DNA of 64,000 nucleotides from Rhodospirillaceae bacterium (GTDB lineage: Bacteria; Pseudomonadota; Alphaproteobacteria; Bin65). The stretch covers positions 62,001-126,000 of the forward strand of contig WTGH01000018.1 of assembly GCA_011523655.1 (NCBI GenBank), in the 5' to 3' direction. The notes beneath the pieces were generated by a model. The model was not told the origin of the DNA and made no database searches. It saw nothing but the letters and a program-made list of their open reading frames with translations. This document shows positions 44,028 to 53,121 of the stretch, piece after piece (within the stretch, counting starts at the first letter, position 1; each line of letters starts with the position of its first letter). Made by a program: the position numbers and the translations under genes.

Positions 44028-44843
44028 ATGTTGATCGGCAAGGCGCGTCCGCTCAGAAGCGCAATCTGCACGGCGGACGAGACCAGCATCGCGGTGCGCG
44101 GGCGCGACCTGTGCGGCGACCTGATGGGCGGCCTGTCCTTCACGGAGTTTTTCCTGCTCCATCTGACCGGCAAGGCGCCGACCGCTGACCAGGCCTTTTT
44201 CCTCGACGCCATGCTGGTCGGCCTCGCCGAACACGGCGTGACGCCGAGCGTCCAGGCGGCACGCATGACGCTCGCCGCGGCGCCGGAATCGCTACAGGGC
44301 GCGGTGGCGGCCGGGATCGCCGGCGCCGGCTCGGTGGTGCTGGGCGCGGCGGAAGAGGCGGGCCGGCTGCTGGTGCGGGGCGTTGCCGAGGCAGGCGAGG
44401 AGGCGGACGCCTTCGAAACCGCCGCCCGGCGCATTGCGGAGGAAATCCGCGCGGCGCGCCGGCCGATCCCCGGCTTCGGCCACCCCTTGCACAGGCCCGA
44501 CGATCCGCGCGCGACGCGCCTGCTCGCCCTGGCACACGAACGCGGGGCGGCCGGCGGCCACACCCGTTTTCTAGAAGTTCTGGCGCCGGTCGTGAACGAG
44601 GTCTGGCAGCGCAATCTGCCGGTCAACATCAACGGCGCGATCGCTTCCATCATGCTGGATCTGGACTTCCCGATGGAGGCCCTGCGCGGGGTGCCGATCC
44701 TGGCGCGGACCGCCGGCCTGCTCGGCCATCTGTACGAGGAGAGCCAGCGGCCGATGGGCTTCCTGCTCGCCCACCACGCCGAAGCGGCGGTCGAGTATGA
44801 CGGCGAACCGCCGCCGCCGGACAAAATGGCAGGGCGGGAGTGA
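44028..44843 (+). CDS. citryl-CoA lyase-like, citrate synthase superfamily
   Basis: 271-residue short member of the citrate synthase superfamily. Key segments are LMGGLSFTEFFLLHLTGKAPT, LVGLAEHGVTPSVQAARMTLAAAPESLQGAVAAGIAGAGSVVLG and IPGFGHPLHRPDDPRATRLLALA, the last containing the family's second active-site His. VNINGAIASIMLDLDFP follows. The length fits citryl-CoA lyase (CitE-replacing CCL) rather than citrate synthase. It would cleave a citryl-CoA-like 3-hydroxy acyl-CoA to acetyl-CoA (or another acyl-CoA) and an oxo acid. Preceded by AAGGGGAAG. The CoA-ligase gene follows after 7 bases. Confidence 0.83.
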   Translation: MLIGKARPLRSAICTADETSIAVRGRDLCGDLMGGLSFTEFFLLHLTGKAPTADQAFFLDAMLVGLAEHGVTPSVQAARMTLAAAPESLQGAVAAGIAGAGSVVLGAAEEAGRLLVRGVAEAGEEADAFETAARRIAEEIRAARRPIPGFGHPLHRPDDPRATRLLALAHERGAAGGHTRFLEVLAPVVNEVWQRNLPVNINGAIASIMLDLDFPMEALRGVPILARTAGLLGHLYEESQRPMGFLLAHHAEAAVEYDGEPPPPDKMAGRE

Positions 44844-44850
44844 CCGGTCC

Positions 44851-46176
44851 GTGACGGGATTCCTGCACAATCCCGCGGCCGAAACCCGGGATCCGGCGGA
44901 ACAGGCGCTGCGCGACGCCGCCCGCTATCCCGAACAGATCGGCTATCTGCTTGAAAGGTCGGACTTTTACCGGGCCAAGCTGGCCGACGCCGGCATTTCC
45001 CGCGTTGCGGACGCCGGCGGCCTCGACACTATCGCCAACCTGCCGTTCACGGAAAAGGACGAGCTGCGCAAGAGCCAGGCGGACCATCCGCCGCTCGGCA
45101 GCCATGTCGCCGCGTCGTGGGACGAGATCGTGCGGGTCTATTCCACCAGCGGCACCAGCGGCGACCCCTGCTACATCGCGATCACGCCGGCCGACCTCGA
45201 CGTCTGGACTGAAATCTCGGCGCGCAGCTACGCCGCCTGCGGCATCCACCGCGGCCGCCGCGTGGTGCACAATTACGGCGCCGGCCCCTTCGTCGCCGCG
45301 GCGGCGACCGACATGCTGACCCGCAACCGCATCGCCCACATCCCGGTCGGCACGGGCAATACCGAACGGTATGTCGCCGGGATCCGGAAAATGGGCGCGA
45401 CGGCGATCATGGCGACGCCCTCCTTCGCCCTGCACCTGATCGACTGGCTCGAGGAACGCGGCATCGCGCCCCGGTCGCTCGGCATCGCGCGCATGGCAGT
45501 CGCCGGCGAGCCCGGCGGCGGCGATCCGGTCATCCGTAACCGGATCGAGACGGCGTTCGGCTGCACGGCGAACGAGGCGATGGGCATTGGCGATATCTCG
45601 ATCACCCTGTGGGGCGAGTGCGAAGACCAGGGCGGCATGCATTTCAGCGGCCGGGACTTCGTCCATATCGAGCTGATCGACCCGGAGAGCGGCGCGGCGC
45701 TGCCTTTCGAGGACGGCGCGGAAGGCGAGCTGGTCTACACCGCCCTGCGGCGCGAGGCCATGCCGCTGCTGCGATTCCGCAGCCGCGACCATGTTGTTGT
45801 CAACGCACGGCCCTGCGCCTGCGGCCGGACGAGCGTGCGCGTGCGCTGCATCGGGCGGACCGACGACATGCTGATCGCGCGCGGCGTCAACCTGTTCCCC
45901 TCTGCGTTGCGGGCGGTCGTGAACCGGTTCGCGCCCCATGTCGGCGAAGTCGTGATGATCCGCCCCAGGACGCGCGGCGTGATGCAGGAGCCGCCGTTGC
46001 CGGTGGCGATCGAACTGGCCGCCGGCGCGGAGCCGCCGCCGGACCTTGCCGGGCGCATCCGGGCGGCGATCCGCAGCGAACTGATCGTCGCGACCGAGAT
46101 CGAACTGGTGCCGCACCTCTCCCTGCCACGCAGCGAATACAAGAGCCGACTGGTCGATTTCGGCAAGGCCGGATAG
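44851..46176 (+). CDS. phenylacetate-CoA ligase family protein
   Basis: 441-residue AMP-forming acyl-CoA ligase of the PaaK type. The nucleotide-binding loop is VYSTSGTSGDPCYIAITPAD. Other family parts are KMGATAIMATPSFALHLIDWL, AGEPGGGDPVIRNRIETAFG, GEGELVYTALRREAMPLLRFRSRDHV-like EGELVYTALRREAMPLLRFRSRD, and the C-terminal domain with IGRTDDMLIARGVNLFPSAL and the terminal Lys region LPRSEYKSRLVDF. The start is a GTG at 44851 with GGGCGGGAG ahead. It probably activates an organic or aromatic acid for the lyase-like enzyme encoded just before it. Confidence 0.88.
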   Translation: MTGFLHNPAAETRDPAEQALRDAARYPEQIGYLLERSDFYRAKLADAGISRVADAGGLDTIANLPFTEKDELRKSQADHPPLGSHVAASWDEIVRVYSTSGTSGDPCYIAITPADLDVWTEISARSYAACGIHRGRRVVHNYGAGPFVAAAATDMLTRNRIAHIPVGTGNTERYVAGIRKMGATAIMATPSFALHLIDWLEERGIAPRSLGIARMAVAGEPGGGDPVIRNRIETAFGCTANEAMGIGDISITLWGECEDQGGMHFSGRDFVHIELIDPESGAALPFEDGAEGELVYTALRREAMPLLRFRSRDHVVVNARPCACGRTSVRVRCIGRTDDMLIARGVNLFPSALRAVVNRFAPHVGEVVMIRPRTRGVMQEPPLPVAIELAAGAEPPPDLAGRIRAAIRSELIVATEIELVPHLSLPRSEYKSRLVDFGKAG

Positions 46177-46208
46177 CCTTGCACCGCATTCCTTCAGGAG
46201 ACGAGCCC

Positions 46209-47108
46209 GTGAACGCACCCGTCACTCTGCCGGACCACCGGACCGGCACCGTCGAGTCCGGCGACGTCACGATCTTCTACCGGCATTTCGGCGCGCGCCC
46301 TCCCGACTCCGGGGCCGGCACGCCGATGATCGTTTTGCACGGCCAGTCCTACTTTTCCTACGACTGGATCGGCATCGCCGACGAACTGGCCCGCGGGCCG
46401 GCGGGCGGCCGCGAGATCGTCGCCATGGACATGCGCGGCTTCGGCAGCTCCGGCTGGAGCCCAAGCGAGGCCTACAAGGTGCAGGATTTCGCCGCCGACG
46501 TACTGGCGGTGGCCGACAGCCTGGGCTGGGACCGCTTCGTCCTCGCCGGCCACTCGATGGGCGGGCGCAACGCCACGTACACCGCCTCGGCGTATCCCGG
46601 CCGGGTCGAAAAGCTGATTTTGATTGATTACGCACCGACAAACGCGAAGGCGGGATCGATGCGGGTGATGAACCAGTCGGTCGACATGCCCGAATCGTTT
46701 TCGGGGTTGGATGAGGCGCTGCGCTATTTCGGCCTGGACCCGGCGACCGTGGATGCAAGGAAGCGCGCGCGCTTCGCGGCCTATCTCGGCACTTTCGGCG
46801 GCAACTACACCGTGTCCCGCGATCCCTATTTCCGGGAAGTCTTCCGCAAGGCCCGCGACGAGGGCATCAAGCCGGACCACGGCGCCGACCTGTGGGACTG
46901 CCTCGGCCGGGTCGCCTGCCCGATACTCGCGCTGCGCGGCCGGCAGTCCGACATGTTCGCGCCGGAGACGGCGGAGAAGGTCAGGGCGGCGAACGCCAAC
47001 GTCACGCTGACCGAGGTCGAGGGCGGCCACAACATCCCCGGCGACAACCCGGCCGGCCTGATCGCGGCGCTGCGGCCATTCCTGGCGGGCCGGACCGCGG
47101 ACGCCTGA
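46209..47108 (+). CDS. alpha/beta-fold hydrolase
   Basis: 299-residue alpha/beta hydrolase. The nucleophile elbow is LAGHSMGGRNATYTAS, the oxyanion region is IVLHGQSYFSYDWIG, and the catalytic His is in EVEGGHNIPGDNPAG. MDMRGFGSSGWSP follows the standard strand-4 pattern. It probably cleaves an ester, lactone or C-C bond. The start is GTG at 46209, supported by AGGAG eight bases ahead; upstream in-frame sequence overlaps the ligase and is not coding in this frame. It completes a three-gene operon. Confidence 0.87.
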   Translation: MNAPVTLPDHRTGTVESGDVTIFYRHFGARPPDSGAGTPMIVLHGQSYFSYDWIGIADELARGPAGGREIVAMDMRGFGSSGWSPSEAYKVQDFAADVLAVADSLGWDRFVLAGHSMGGRNATYTASAYPGRVEKLILIDYAPTNAKAGSMRVMNQSVDMPESFSGLDEALRYFGLDPATVDARKRARFAAYLGTFGGNYTVSRDPYFREVFRKARDEGIKPDHGADLWDCLGRVACPILALRGRQSDMFAPETAEKVRAANANVTLTEVEGGHNIPGDNPAGLIAALRPFLAGRTADA

Positions 47109-47322
47109 GCCGCGCCCTGACGCCGCCCGCGCGCCGCTTCCGCAGCGCAGCGCAATTTCCTGTATACATCACGCCGAATTTCAGGGGCGCCGCCAGATCG
47201 TCCGACCGCGGAATCGGTGCCGAACTCCGGCATACATCGCGCCTGTTTCATCAAAATACTGTATACTGAATTCCGAGAAGGCGGATGGTCCATTGTGTAC
47301 ATCCTGCCGGACCGGCGCCGCG

Positions 47323-48441
47323 TCAGGCCCAGACGTCCCTTGCAACCCTTACGATGGTTTCCAGCTTCGCCCTCTCGTCCTCTTCGCGCACCGGGTTGCC
47401 GGCAACCGTCGAGGCGAAACCGCATTGCGGGCTCAGCGACAGGCGCTCGCGGTCGATATAGCGCGCCGCCTCGTCGATCCGGCGTTTCAACTCGCCCGCG
47501 GCTTCGATTTCCGGGACTTTCGAGCTGACGATGCCGAGAACGACGCTCTTGTCGTCCGGAACATGGCGCAGGGGCTCGAAACCGCCGGCCCGCCCGGTAT
47601 CGTATTCGAGCATGAAGGCATCGACCCCGACGTTTTCGAACACCCGTTCTGAGATCAAGTCGTAACCGCCTTCGGAGAGCCATTTCCCGCGGAAATTGCC
47701 CCGGCACATATGCATGCCGGCAACCGTGTCGCCCCGCCCGCGCACGGCGGCGTTCATCGCCTCGATATACAGGTCGAGCAGCCGGTCGGGATCGCCGCCG
47801 AGGGCGCGCACCCGCTCGCACACCGCCGGGCTGCCGAGCATGATGAGCGGCACCTCGTCGAGCTGGACATAGCGGCAGCCCAAAGCGGCAAGATCGGCGA
47901 TTTCCTGCCGGAAAATCGCGCACAGATCGTCGAAAAACGCCTCGTCCGTGGCGTAGCCCGAGCCTTCGATCGTTTTCGACAACCGCCAGAAATGCAAAGT
48001 GGACGGCGACGGCATGGTGATTTTCGGCTCGGCGGTCTTCGCCGCGGTCTTGAGGAAAGCGAACTCTTCCGTCGAAATCGGTGCCGCCTTGCGCAACGGG
48101 CCGACGCAATCGGCGGCGATGAATTCCTGCTCCGCGCCGGATTCGTCGTGGAAGGTGAACAGGGATGGCGCGACATCGAAGCCGTCGATCGCATCGACCC
48201 AATGGCCCCAGTAGGATTTCCGGCGAAACTCGCCGTCGGTCACCATTTCGAGGCCCAGGCCCTCCTGCATCGCCACGACATCGCGGATTGCCGCCTGCTT
48301 GGCCGCCTCGAAGGCCGCATCGCCGATCTCCCCCGCGCTGTGGGCCTTGAAGGCGTCCTTGAGCCCCCGCGGGCGCAGCAGGCTGCCGATATGCTCGGCG
48401 CGGAACGGCGGGTTGCGTCTCGCTTTCGTCGGGGCGGTCAT
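47323..48441 (-). CDS. MetE C-terminal-domain-like protein
   Basis: 372-residue protein resembling the zinc-binding C-terminal domain of cobalamin-independent methionine synthase, without the N-terminal half. It begins FRAEHIGSLLRPRGLKDAF. The zinc-ligand pattern is present: HMCRGNF (His and Cys), FMLEYDTG (Glu) and SLSPQCGFAST (Cys). Such stand-alone proteins (MetE-like, DUF1852-associated or core-MetE) methylate homocysteine from non-folate donors or act on other thiols. GAGG precedes the ATG. It lies in a minus-strand run after pyruvate kinase and glycerate kinase genes, 82 bases from pyk. Confidence 0.85.
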   Translation of the reverse strand: MTAPTKARRNPPFRAEHIGSLLRPRGLKDAFKAHSAGEIGDAAFEAAKQAAIRDVVAMQEGLGLEMVTDGEFRRKSYWGHWVDAIDGFDVAPSLFTFHDESGAEQEFIAADCVGPLRKAAPISTEEFAFLKTAAKTAEPKITMPSPSTLHFWRLSKTIEGSGYATDEAFFDDLCAIFRQEIADLAALGCRYVQLDEVPLIMLGSPAVCERVRALGGDPDRLLDLYIEAMNAAVRGRGDTVAGMHMCRGNFRGKWLSEGGYDLISERVFENVGVDAFMLEYDTGRAGGFEPLRHVPDDKSVVLGIVSSKVPEIEAAGELKRRIDEAARYIDRERLSLSPQCGFASTVAGNPVREEDERAKLETIVRVARDVWA

Positions 48442-48523
48442 CGTTACGGCCTCGTTTGATTGTTGTTTAAGGAACGATCATTAATGTCGGCAACGGCTGG
48501 CATAGCGCAAGAAGCACGCCGGG

Positions 48524-49945
48524 CTAACCGCCGACCCAGGCGATGCGCAGCATGTTGGTGGCGCCGGGGGTGCCGAAGGGCATGCCGGCGGTGATGACGA
48601 TCGGCTGGCCGGCCTCGGCAAAGCCGTGCGTCTTCGCCATGTCGACGGCGTAGTCGACCATCTCCTCGACGCTGTTGGCATCGTGGGAGAAGAAGCAGGA
48701 CACGCCCCAGGCGAGCACCAGCTTGCGCGCCGTCCGGTCGCTGCCGGTCAGGCACAGGATCGGCGCCGCCGGCCGGGCGCGCGACGCCCGCAGCGCCGTC
48801 GAGCCGGACATGGTGTAGGTGACGATCGCCGCGGCGCCCACGGTATCGGCGACCTGCCGGGCCGCCGCCGTGATCGCGTCCGACGCCGTCGGATCCGGGA
48901 TCGCGGCGCCGGCGTCGATCACGCTGCGCCAGGTCGGGTCGGCCTCGGTCCGGCGCACGATCCGGCTCATGACGTCGACCGAGCGGACGGCATGGCGGCC
49001 GACCGCCGTTTCCGCCGAGAGCATCACCGCGTCCGCGCCTTCGTACACGGCGTTGGCGACGTCGGAGGCCTCGGCGCGGGTCGGCGTCGGCGCGGCGACC
49101 ATCGATTCCAGCATCTGGGTGGCGACGATCACCGGCTTGCCGGCCGCCCGGCAGGCCCGCACAATCCGTTTCTGGACGCTCGGCACCTCTTCCGGCGGCA
49201 GTTCGACGCCGAGATCGCCGCGCGCCACCATGACGGCGTCCGACAGGTCGACGATCTGGGCCAGGTTATCGAGCGCCGACGGTTTTTCGATCTTGGCCAG
49301 CACGCTCGCCCGGTTGCCGGCCAGCGTGCGCAGCTCGGCGACATCGTCCGGCCGCTGCACGAAGGAGAGCGCGATCCAGTCCACCCCCTGGTCGAGCGCG
49401 AAGGACAGATCCATGCGGTCCTTCTCCGTCATCGCCGACAGGGGCAGCACCGCGCCCGGCAGGTTGACGCCCTTGCGGTCGCCGATCGGGCCGCCGGCGA
49501 GGACCGTCGCCGCGATATGGCTGTCCGAACAGTCGGCGATCTCGAGCCGCAGCCGCCCGTCGTCGACCAGCATCTGCTGGCCCGGCGCCACGGCGCGGTA
49601 GACCTCCGGATGGGGCAGGCAGACCCGGCCGGAGTCGCCGGGCGCCGGGTCGGTGTCGAAGCGGAAGGCCGCGCCCTCGGACAGATCGACCGGGCCGGCA
49701 GCGAATTCGCCGATGCGGATTTTCGGCCCCTGCAGGTCGGCCATGATGCCGATCGGCCGCTGGACCTCCCGTTCGACGGCCCGAACAGCGCGGATGCGCG
49801 CCCGGTGGTCCTCGCGGCCGCCATGGCTGAAATTGATCCGGAACACCGCAACGCCCGCCTCATACAGGGCGCGCACGGTCTCCGGCGCGCTGCTCGCCGG
49901 GCCCAGCGTCGCGACGATCTTGGCGTTGGCGCGTAGTCTCTGCAT
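48524..49945 (-). CDS. pyk: pyruvate kinase
   Basis: 473-residue glycolytic enzyme converting PEP and ADP to pyruvate and ATP. The signature AKIVATLGPASSAPETVRALYEAGVAVFRINFSHG opens the barrel. MADLQGPKIRIGEF follows, and the catalytic region is LAKIEKPSALDNLAQIVDLSDAVMVARGDLGVELP. MLESMVAAPTPTRAEASDVANAVYEGADAVMLSAETAVG is also fully conserved. The C-terminal regulatory domain is present. The ATG at 49945 opens the first strand. It lies 74 bases behind a glycerate kinase gene, so the two may channel glycerate into pyruvate. Confidence 0.96.
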   Translation of the reverse strand: MQRLRANAKIVATLGPASSAPETVRALYEAGVAVFRINFSHGGREDHRARIRAVRAVEREVQRPIGIMADLQGPKIRIGEFAAGPVDLSEGAAFRFDTDPAPGDSGRVCLPHPEVYRAVAPGQQMLVDDGRLRLEIADCSDSHIAATVLAGGPIGDRKGVNLPGAVLPLSAMTEKDRMDLSFALDQGVDWIALSFVQRPDDVAELRTLAGNRASVLAKIEKPSALDNLAQIVDLSDAVMVARGDLGVELPPEEVPSVQKRIVRACRAAGKPVIVATQMLESMVAAPTPTRAEASDVANAVYEGADAVMLSAETAVGRHAVRSVDVMSRIVRRTEADPTWRSVIDAGAAIPDPTASDAITAAARQVADTVGAAAIVTYTMSGSTALRASRARPAAPILCLTGSDRTARKLVLAWGVSCFFSHDANSVEEMVDYAVDMAKTHGFAEAGQPIVITAGMPFGTPGATNMLRIAWVGG

Positions 49946-50019
49946 GGCGTCCTGCGCTCCCGGCCTGCCCTGACGGCCGGCTCGTCCCACGATCGGGCCA
50001 CGATTGGGCCGGCAGCCGG

Positions 50020-51324
50020 TCAGGCGATCAGAATCGCCCGGAAATCGTTGACATTGGTGTGCGTCGGCCCCGTGACGACGAGGTCATCCAGGGCGTCAAA
50101 GAAGCTCCAGGCGTCGTTGTCGGCCAGAAAGGCGGCCGGACGCAAGCCCCGTCGGCGCGCCCGCTCCAGCGTTTCCGGGCCGACGATCGCACCGGCATTG
50201 TCCTCGCTGCCGTCGGCGCCGTCGGTATCGGCCGCCAGCGCCCACACGCCCGGCATGCCGTCGAGCGCCCCGGCGAGACCGAGCAGGAATTCCGTGTTCG
50301 GCCCGCCCCTTCCTGTTTCGGGGCCGCCGCCGGCGAGGGTGACGGTGGTTTCGCCGCCGGAGAGCAGGAGCAACGGCCGTTCGCCCTGCCGTTTCGCGGC
50401 CCGCTCCCGCGCCAGCGCGGCATGGTCCCGGCCCAGGTCGCGGGCCTCGCCGGTCAGGCCGTCGCCCAGCATCTCGACGGAGAGTCCCTCGGCCTCCGCC
50501 AGCCGGGCCGCGGCGGCGAGCGATTGCGCCGGCGTTGCGATCAGCCGGTAGTGCGCCCCGGCAAGCCGCGGATCGCCCGGCTTCACCGTTTCGTTTGCCG
50601 GGTCGGCGAGCGCCGCGGTCACCTCCGGGCCGGGCGCGATGCCGTAATGTTCGAGCACCCGGCGGGCGTCGGCCAGCGTGGTCGGGTCGGCGACGGTCGG
50701 GCCCGAGCCTATGGTCGCCGGATCGTCGCCCGCCACGTCCGATATGGCGAGGGTCGTCAGGCGCGCCGGCGCGGCCCGGGCGGCGAGACGCCCGCCCTTG
50801 ATCGCCGACAGGTGCTTGCGCACCGCGTTGAGCTCGTGGATGTCGGCGCCCGCCGCCAGCAGGGCCCGGGTGACCGCCTGCTTGCCGGCCATCGTCACGC
50901 CGGGCGCCGGCAGGCTGAGCAGGGCCGAGGCGCCGCCCGACAGCAGGAACAGCACCGCATCCTCCGCCCCGGCGCCGCGCGCCAGCTCCAGAATTTGCGC
51001 GGCGGCTTCTGCACCGGCCCGGTCCGGCACCGGGTGGGCCGCTTCGAGGACGCGGATGCGGCGGCAGGGAACCGAGTGGCCGTAGCGGGTGACAACCAGG
51101 CCTTCGAGGTCGCGCTCCGGCCATGCCCGTTCGACCGCCTGCGTCATGGCGGCGGCGGCCTTCCCCGCACCGAGAACGAGCATCCGGCGCGCCGGCCCGA
51201 AGCCCCGACTTCGTTCCAGTTCGGCCAGGACCGGCGGCAGGCAGCGCTCCGGGCGCGCCACCGCGACGGCTTCGTCGAGCAGGCGGCGCAGCAGCGCCGG
51301 CGGGTCGGAGGCCGGCGCAGTCAT
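50020..51324 (-). CDS. glycerate 2-kinase (MOFRL family)
   Basis: 434-residue enzyme of the GckA/TtuD group, often labelled hydroxypyruvate reductase in older annotations. The N-terminal domain has RMLVLGAGKAAAAMTQAVERAWPERDLEGLVVTRYGH and FLLSGGASALLSLPAPGVT. The LSAIKGGRLAARAAPARLTTLAISDVAGDDPATIGSGPT region and the C-terminal MOFRL domain (GGETTVTLAGGGPETGRGGPNTEFLLGLA) are typical. It phosphorylates glycerate at C2, feeding enolase and then the pyruvate kinase encoded next to it. Confidence 0.93.
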   Translation of the reverse strand: MTAPASDPPALLRRLLDEAVAVARPERCLPPVLAELERSRGFGPARRMLVLGAGKAAAAMTQAVERAWPERDLEGLVVTRYGHSVPCRRIRVLEAAHPVPDRAGAEAAAQILELARGAGAEDAVLFLLSGGASALLSLPAPGVTMAGKQAVTRALLAAGADIHELNAVRKHLSAIKGGRLAARAAPARLTTLAISDVAGDDPATIGSGPTVADPTTLADARRVLEHYGIAPGPEVTAALADPANETVKPGDPRLAGAHYRLIATPAQSLAAAARLAEAEGLSVEMLGDGLTGEARDLGRDHAALARERAAKRQGERPLLLLSGGETTVTLAGGGPETGRGGPNTEFLLGLAGALDGMPGVWALAADTDGADGSEDNAGAIVGPETLERARRRGLRPAAFLADNDAWSFFDALDDLVVTGPTHTNVNDFRAILIA

Positions 51325-51459
51325 GGCGTTTGCCGAAATCGAAATCCGCCAATCACGATGGGCCGCCGCCGCAAATCGCCTTTCGTTGAAGGAGGAGATT
51401 CTCCTGCGGCGAACACCTGCTCTGCTGCGAAAACGTACCGCCGGACCGGTTGCGTGTCC

Positions 51460-51568
51460 CTCGATACGGCGCTGGCGCGCCTACTCGGATGAGGGTGTGT
51501 AACAAGTCCACTCCCGTTCACCCTCATCCTGAGTAGCCCCGGCCCCCGGCCGGGGCGTATCGAAGGGC
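51460..51568. repeat. dispersed inverted-repeat element, copy 2
   Basis: The 285-base gap between the glycerate kinase and aminotransferase genes contains CTCGATACGGCGCTGGCGCG, then CCTACTCGGATGAGGGTGTG, then TTCACCCTCATCCTGAGTAG and CCGGCCGGGGCGTATCGAAG. The left half is the reverse complement of the right half of the element at 1958-2112 with one base missing. The element folds into a long imperfect stem. The rest of the gap holds no gene that I recognise. Confidence 0.75.
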
Positions 51569-51609
51569 GCCGGTTTCCGCATGGTCCGGTCATTCGCGAA
51601 AAATCCGGA

Positions 51610-53004
51610 TTACTCCGGCCCGTTCTCGCGCACCCAGTCTTCGGTATCTTCCAGCGCGGCGCCGAACCGGTCGGCGAGATCGTCGATGCCGGCTTCGTCG
51701 ATCACCAGCGGCGGGCACAGGGCGAGCGTATCGACGATGTTGCGCAGGATCAGCCCGTGCTTCTCGGCATTCTTGCGGAACACGGTGCCGACCACGCCCG
51801 GCCTGGCGAAGCCCTTGTGGGCGGCCTTGTCCCGGACCAGTTCGATGCCGGCGATCAGGCCGACGCCGCGGACCTCGCCGACCAGGTCGCTGCTCCCGAA
51901 CTGGCGCAGCCGGGCCTGGAAGCGGTCCTGCACGCTGCGAACATGGGCGCCGATATCGGCCTCGCGGTAAATTTTCTGGGCCTCGATGGCGACCGCCGCG
52001 GCGACCGGATGGCCGGAATAGGTGTAGCCGTGGCCGAAGGTGCCGATCCGCGCGCTCGCCTCGACCATGGCGGCCCAGATCCGTTCGTTCACCAGCAGGG
52101 CCGAGATCGGCAGGTAGGAGGCCGACAGCGCCTTCGCCATCGAGATCATGTCCGGCTCGATATCGAAGGTCTGGCAGCCCCAGGGGTTGCCGGTGCGGTG
52201 GAAGCCGCAGATCACCTCGTCGGCGACAAACAGGATGTCGTATTTCTTCAGCACCGCCTGGATTTTCGGGAAATAGCCGCGCGGCGGCACGACCACGCCG
52301 CCGGCGCCCATGATCGGCTCGGCGAACATGCCGCCGATCGTTTCCGGGCCTTCATTCAAAATCAGTTTTTCCAGGTCTTCCGCGCATCTGGTGGCGAAGG
52401 CGTCCTCGTCCTCGCCGTCCCGCGCCTCGAAATAGTGGTGCGGGCAGGTCGTGTGGACGATCCGGTCGATCGGCAGGTCGAAGTCCATATGGTTGGGCGG
52501 CAGGCCGGTCAGGCTGGCCGAGGCGATGGTGACGCCGTGATAGGCGCGGCGCCGGGAAACGATCTTCTTCTTCTCCGGCTTGCCCATCGCGTTCCAGTAG
52601 TACCAGATCAGCTTCATGGCCGTGTCGTTGGCCTCGGAGCCCGAGTTGGAGAACAGGGCCTTGGACATCGGCACCGGCGCCATCTCCAGCAGGATCTCCG
52701 CCAGCTCGACGCCGGGCATGTGCGACTTGTGGGTGAACTGGTGGTAGAAGGGCAGGGTCCGCAGGGCATCGGCCGCCGCCTCCACTAGGCGGCTGTTGTC
52801 GAAGCCGAGCGCGGCGCACCACAGGCCGGCCATCCCCTCGATATACTGCTTGCCGTCATCGTCCCAGACATGGATGCCCCGGCCGCGCCGGATCATCAGC
52901 GGGCCTTCTTCCTGGTGCAGCTTCAGGTTGGTATAGGGGTGGACGACGGCAGCGATATCGCGGGCCGCCGGCGAGTTGGCGGCGTGGCGGTCGGGTGCGG
53001 ACAT
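51610..53004 (-). CDS. class III (omega) aminotransferase
   Basis: 464-residue PLP-dependent aminotransferase. Family parts are GIHVWDDDGKQYIEGMAGLWCAALGF, the PLP-phosphate loop FSNSGSEANDTAMKLIWYYWNAMGKPEKKKIVSRRRAYHG, the cofactor Asp in DILFVADEVICGFHRTG, and the Schiff-base Lys in MISMAKALSASYLPISALL. The style fits the pyruvate-dependent omega-aminotransferases acting on beta-alanine, taurine or putrescine-type amines. The exact donor is unknown. The ATG at 53004 has TGGAGACC ahead. It is divergent from pqiA-like 53122. Confidence 0.93.
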   Translation of the reverse strand: MSAPDRHAANSPAARDIAAVVHPYTNLKLHQEEGPLMIRRGRGIHVWDDDGKQYIEGMAGLWCAALGFDNSRLVEAAADALRTLPFYHQFTHKSHMPGVELAEILLEMAPVPMSKALFSNSGSEANDTAMKLIWYYWNAMGKPEKKKIVSRRRAYHGVTIASASLTGLPPNHMDFDLPIDRIVHTTCPHHYFEARDGEDEDAFATRCAEDLEKLILNEGPETIGGMFAEPIMGAGGVVVPPRGYFPKIQAVLKKYDILFVADEVICGFHRTGNPWGCQTFDIEPDMISMAKALSASYLPISALLVNERIWAAMVEASARIGTFGHGYTYSGHPVAAAVAIEAQKIYREADIGAHVRSVQDRFQARLRQFGSSDLVGEVRGVGLIAGIELVRDKAAHKGFARPGVVGTVFRKNAEKHGLILRNIVDTLALCPPLVIDEAGIDDLADRFGAALEDTEDWVRENGPE

Positions 53005-53121
53005 GAAGGTCTCCAGGCTGGAACGGCGGAATCGCGGCAATATAGACACGGACGAACGGCGCGCCAGTGACACGGACGCCACGCCCTTGCAAACCGCGGC
53101 CGGGCGCGCCTAATCAGCCTC

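Noticed and set aside
45609-46208. Upstream extension of the alpha/beta-hydrolase frame into the ligase gene
   Set aside because: The frame is open but antiparallel in character to the ligase coding frame. A GTG with AGGAG at 46209 matches the start of the hydrolase fold.
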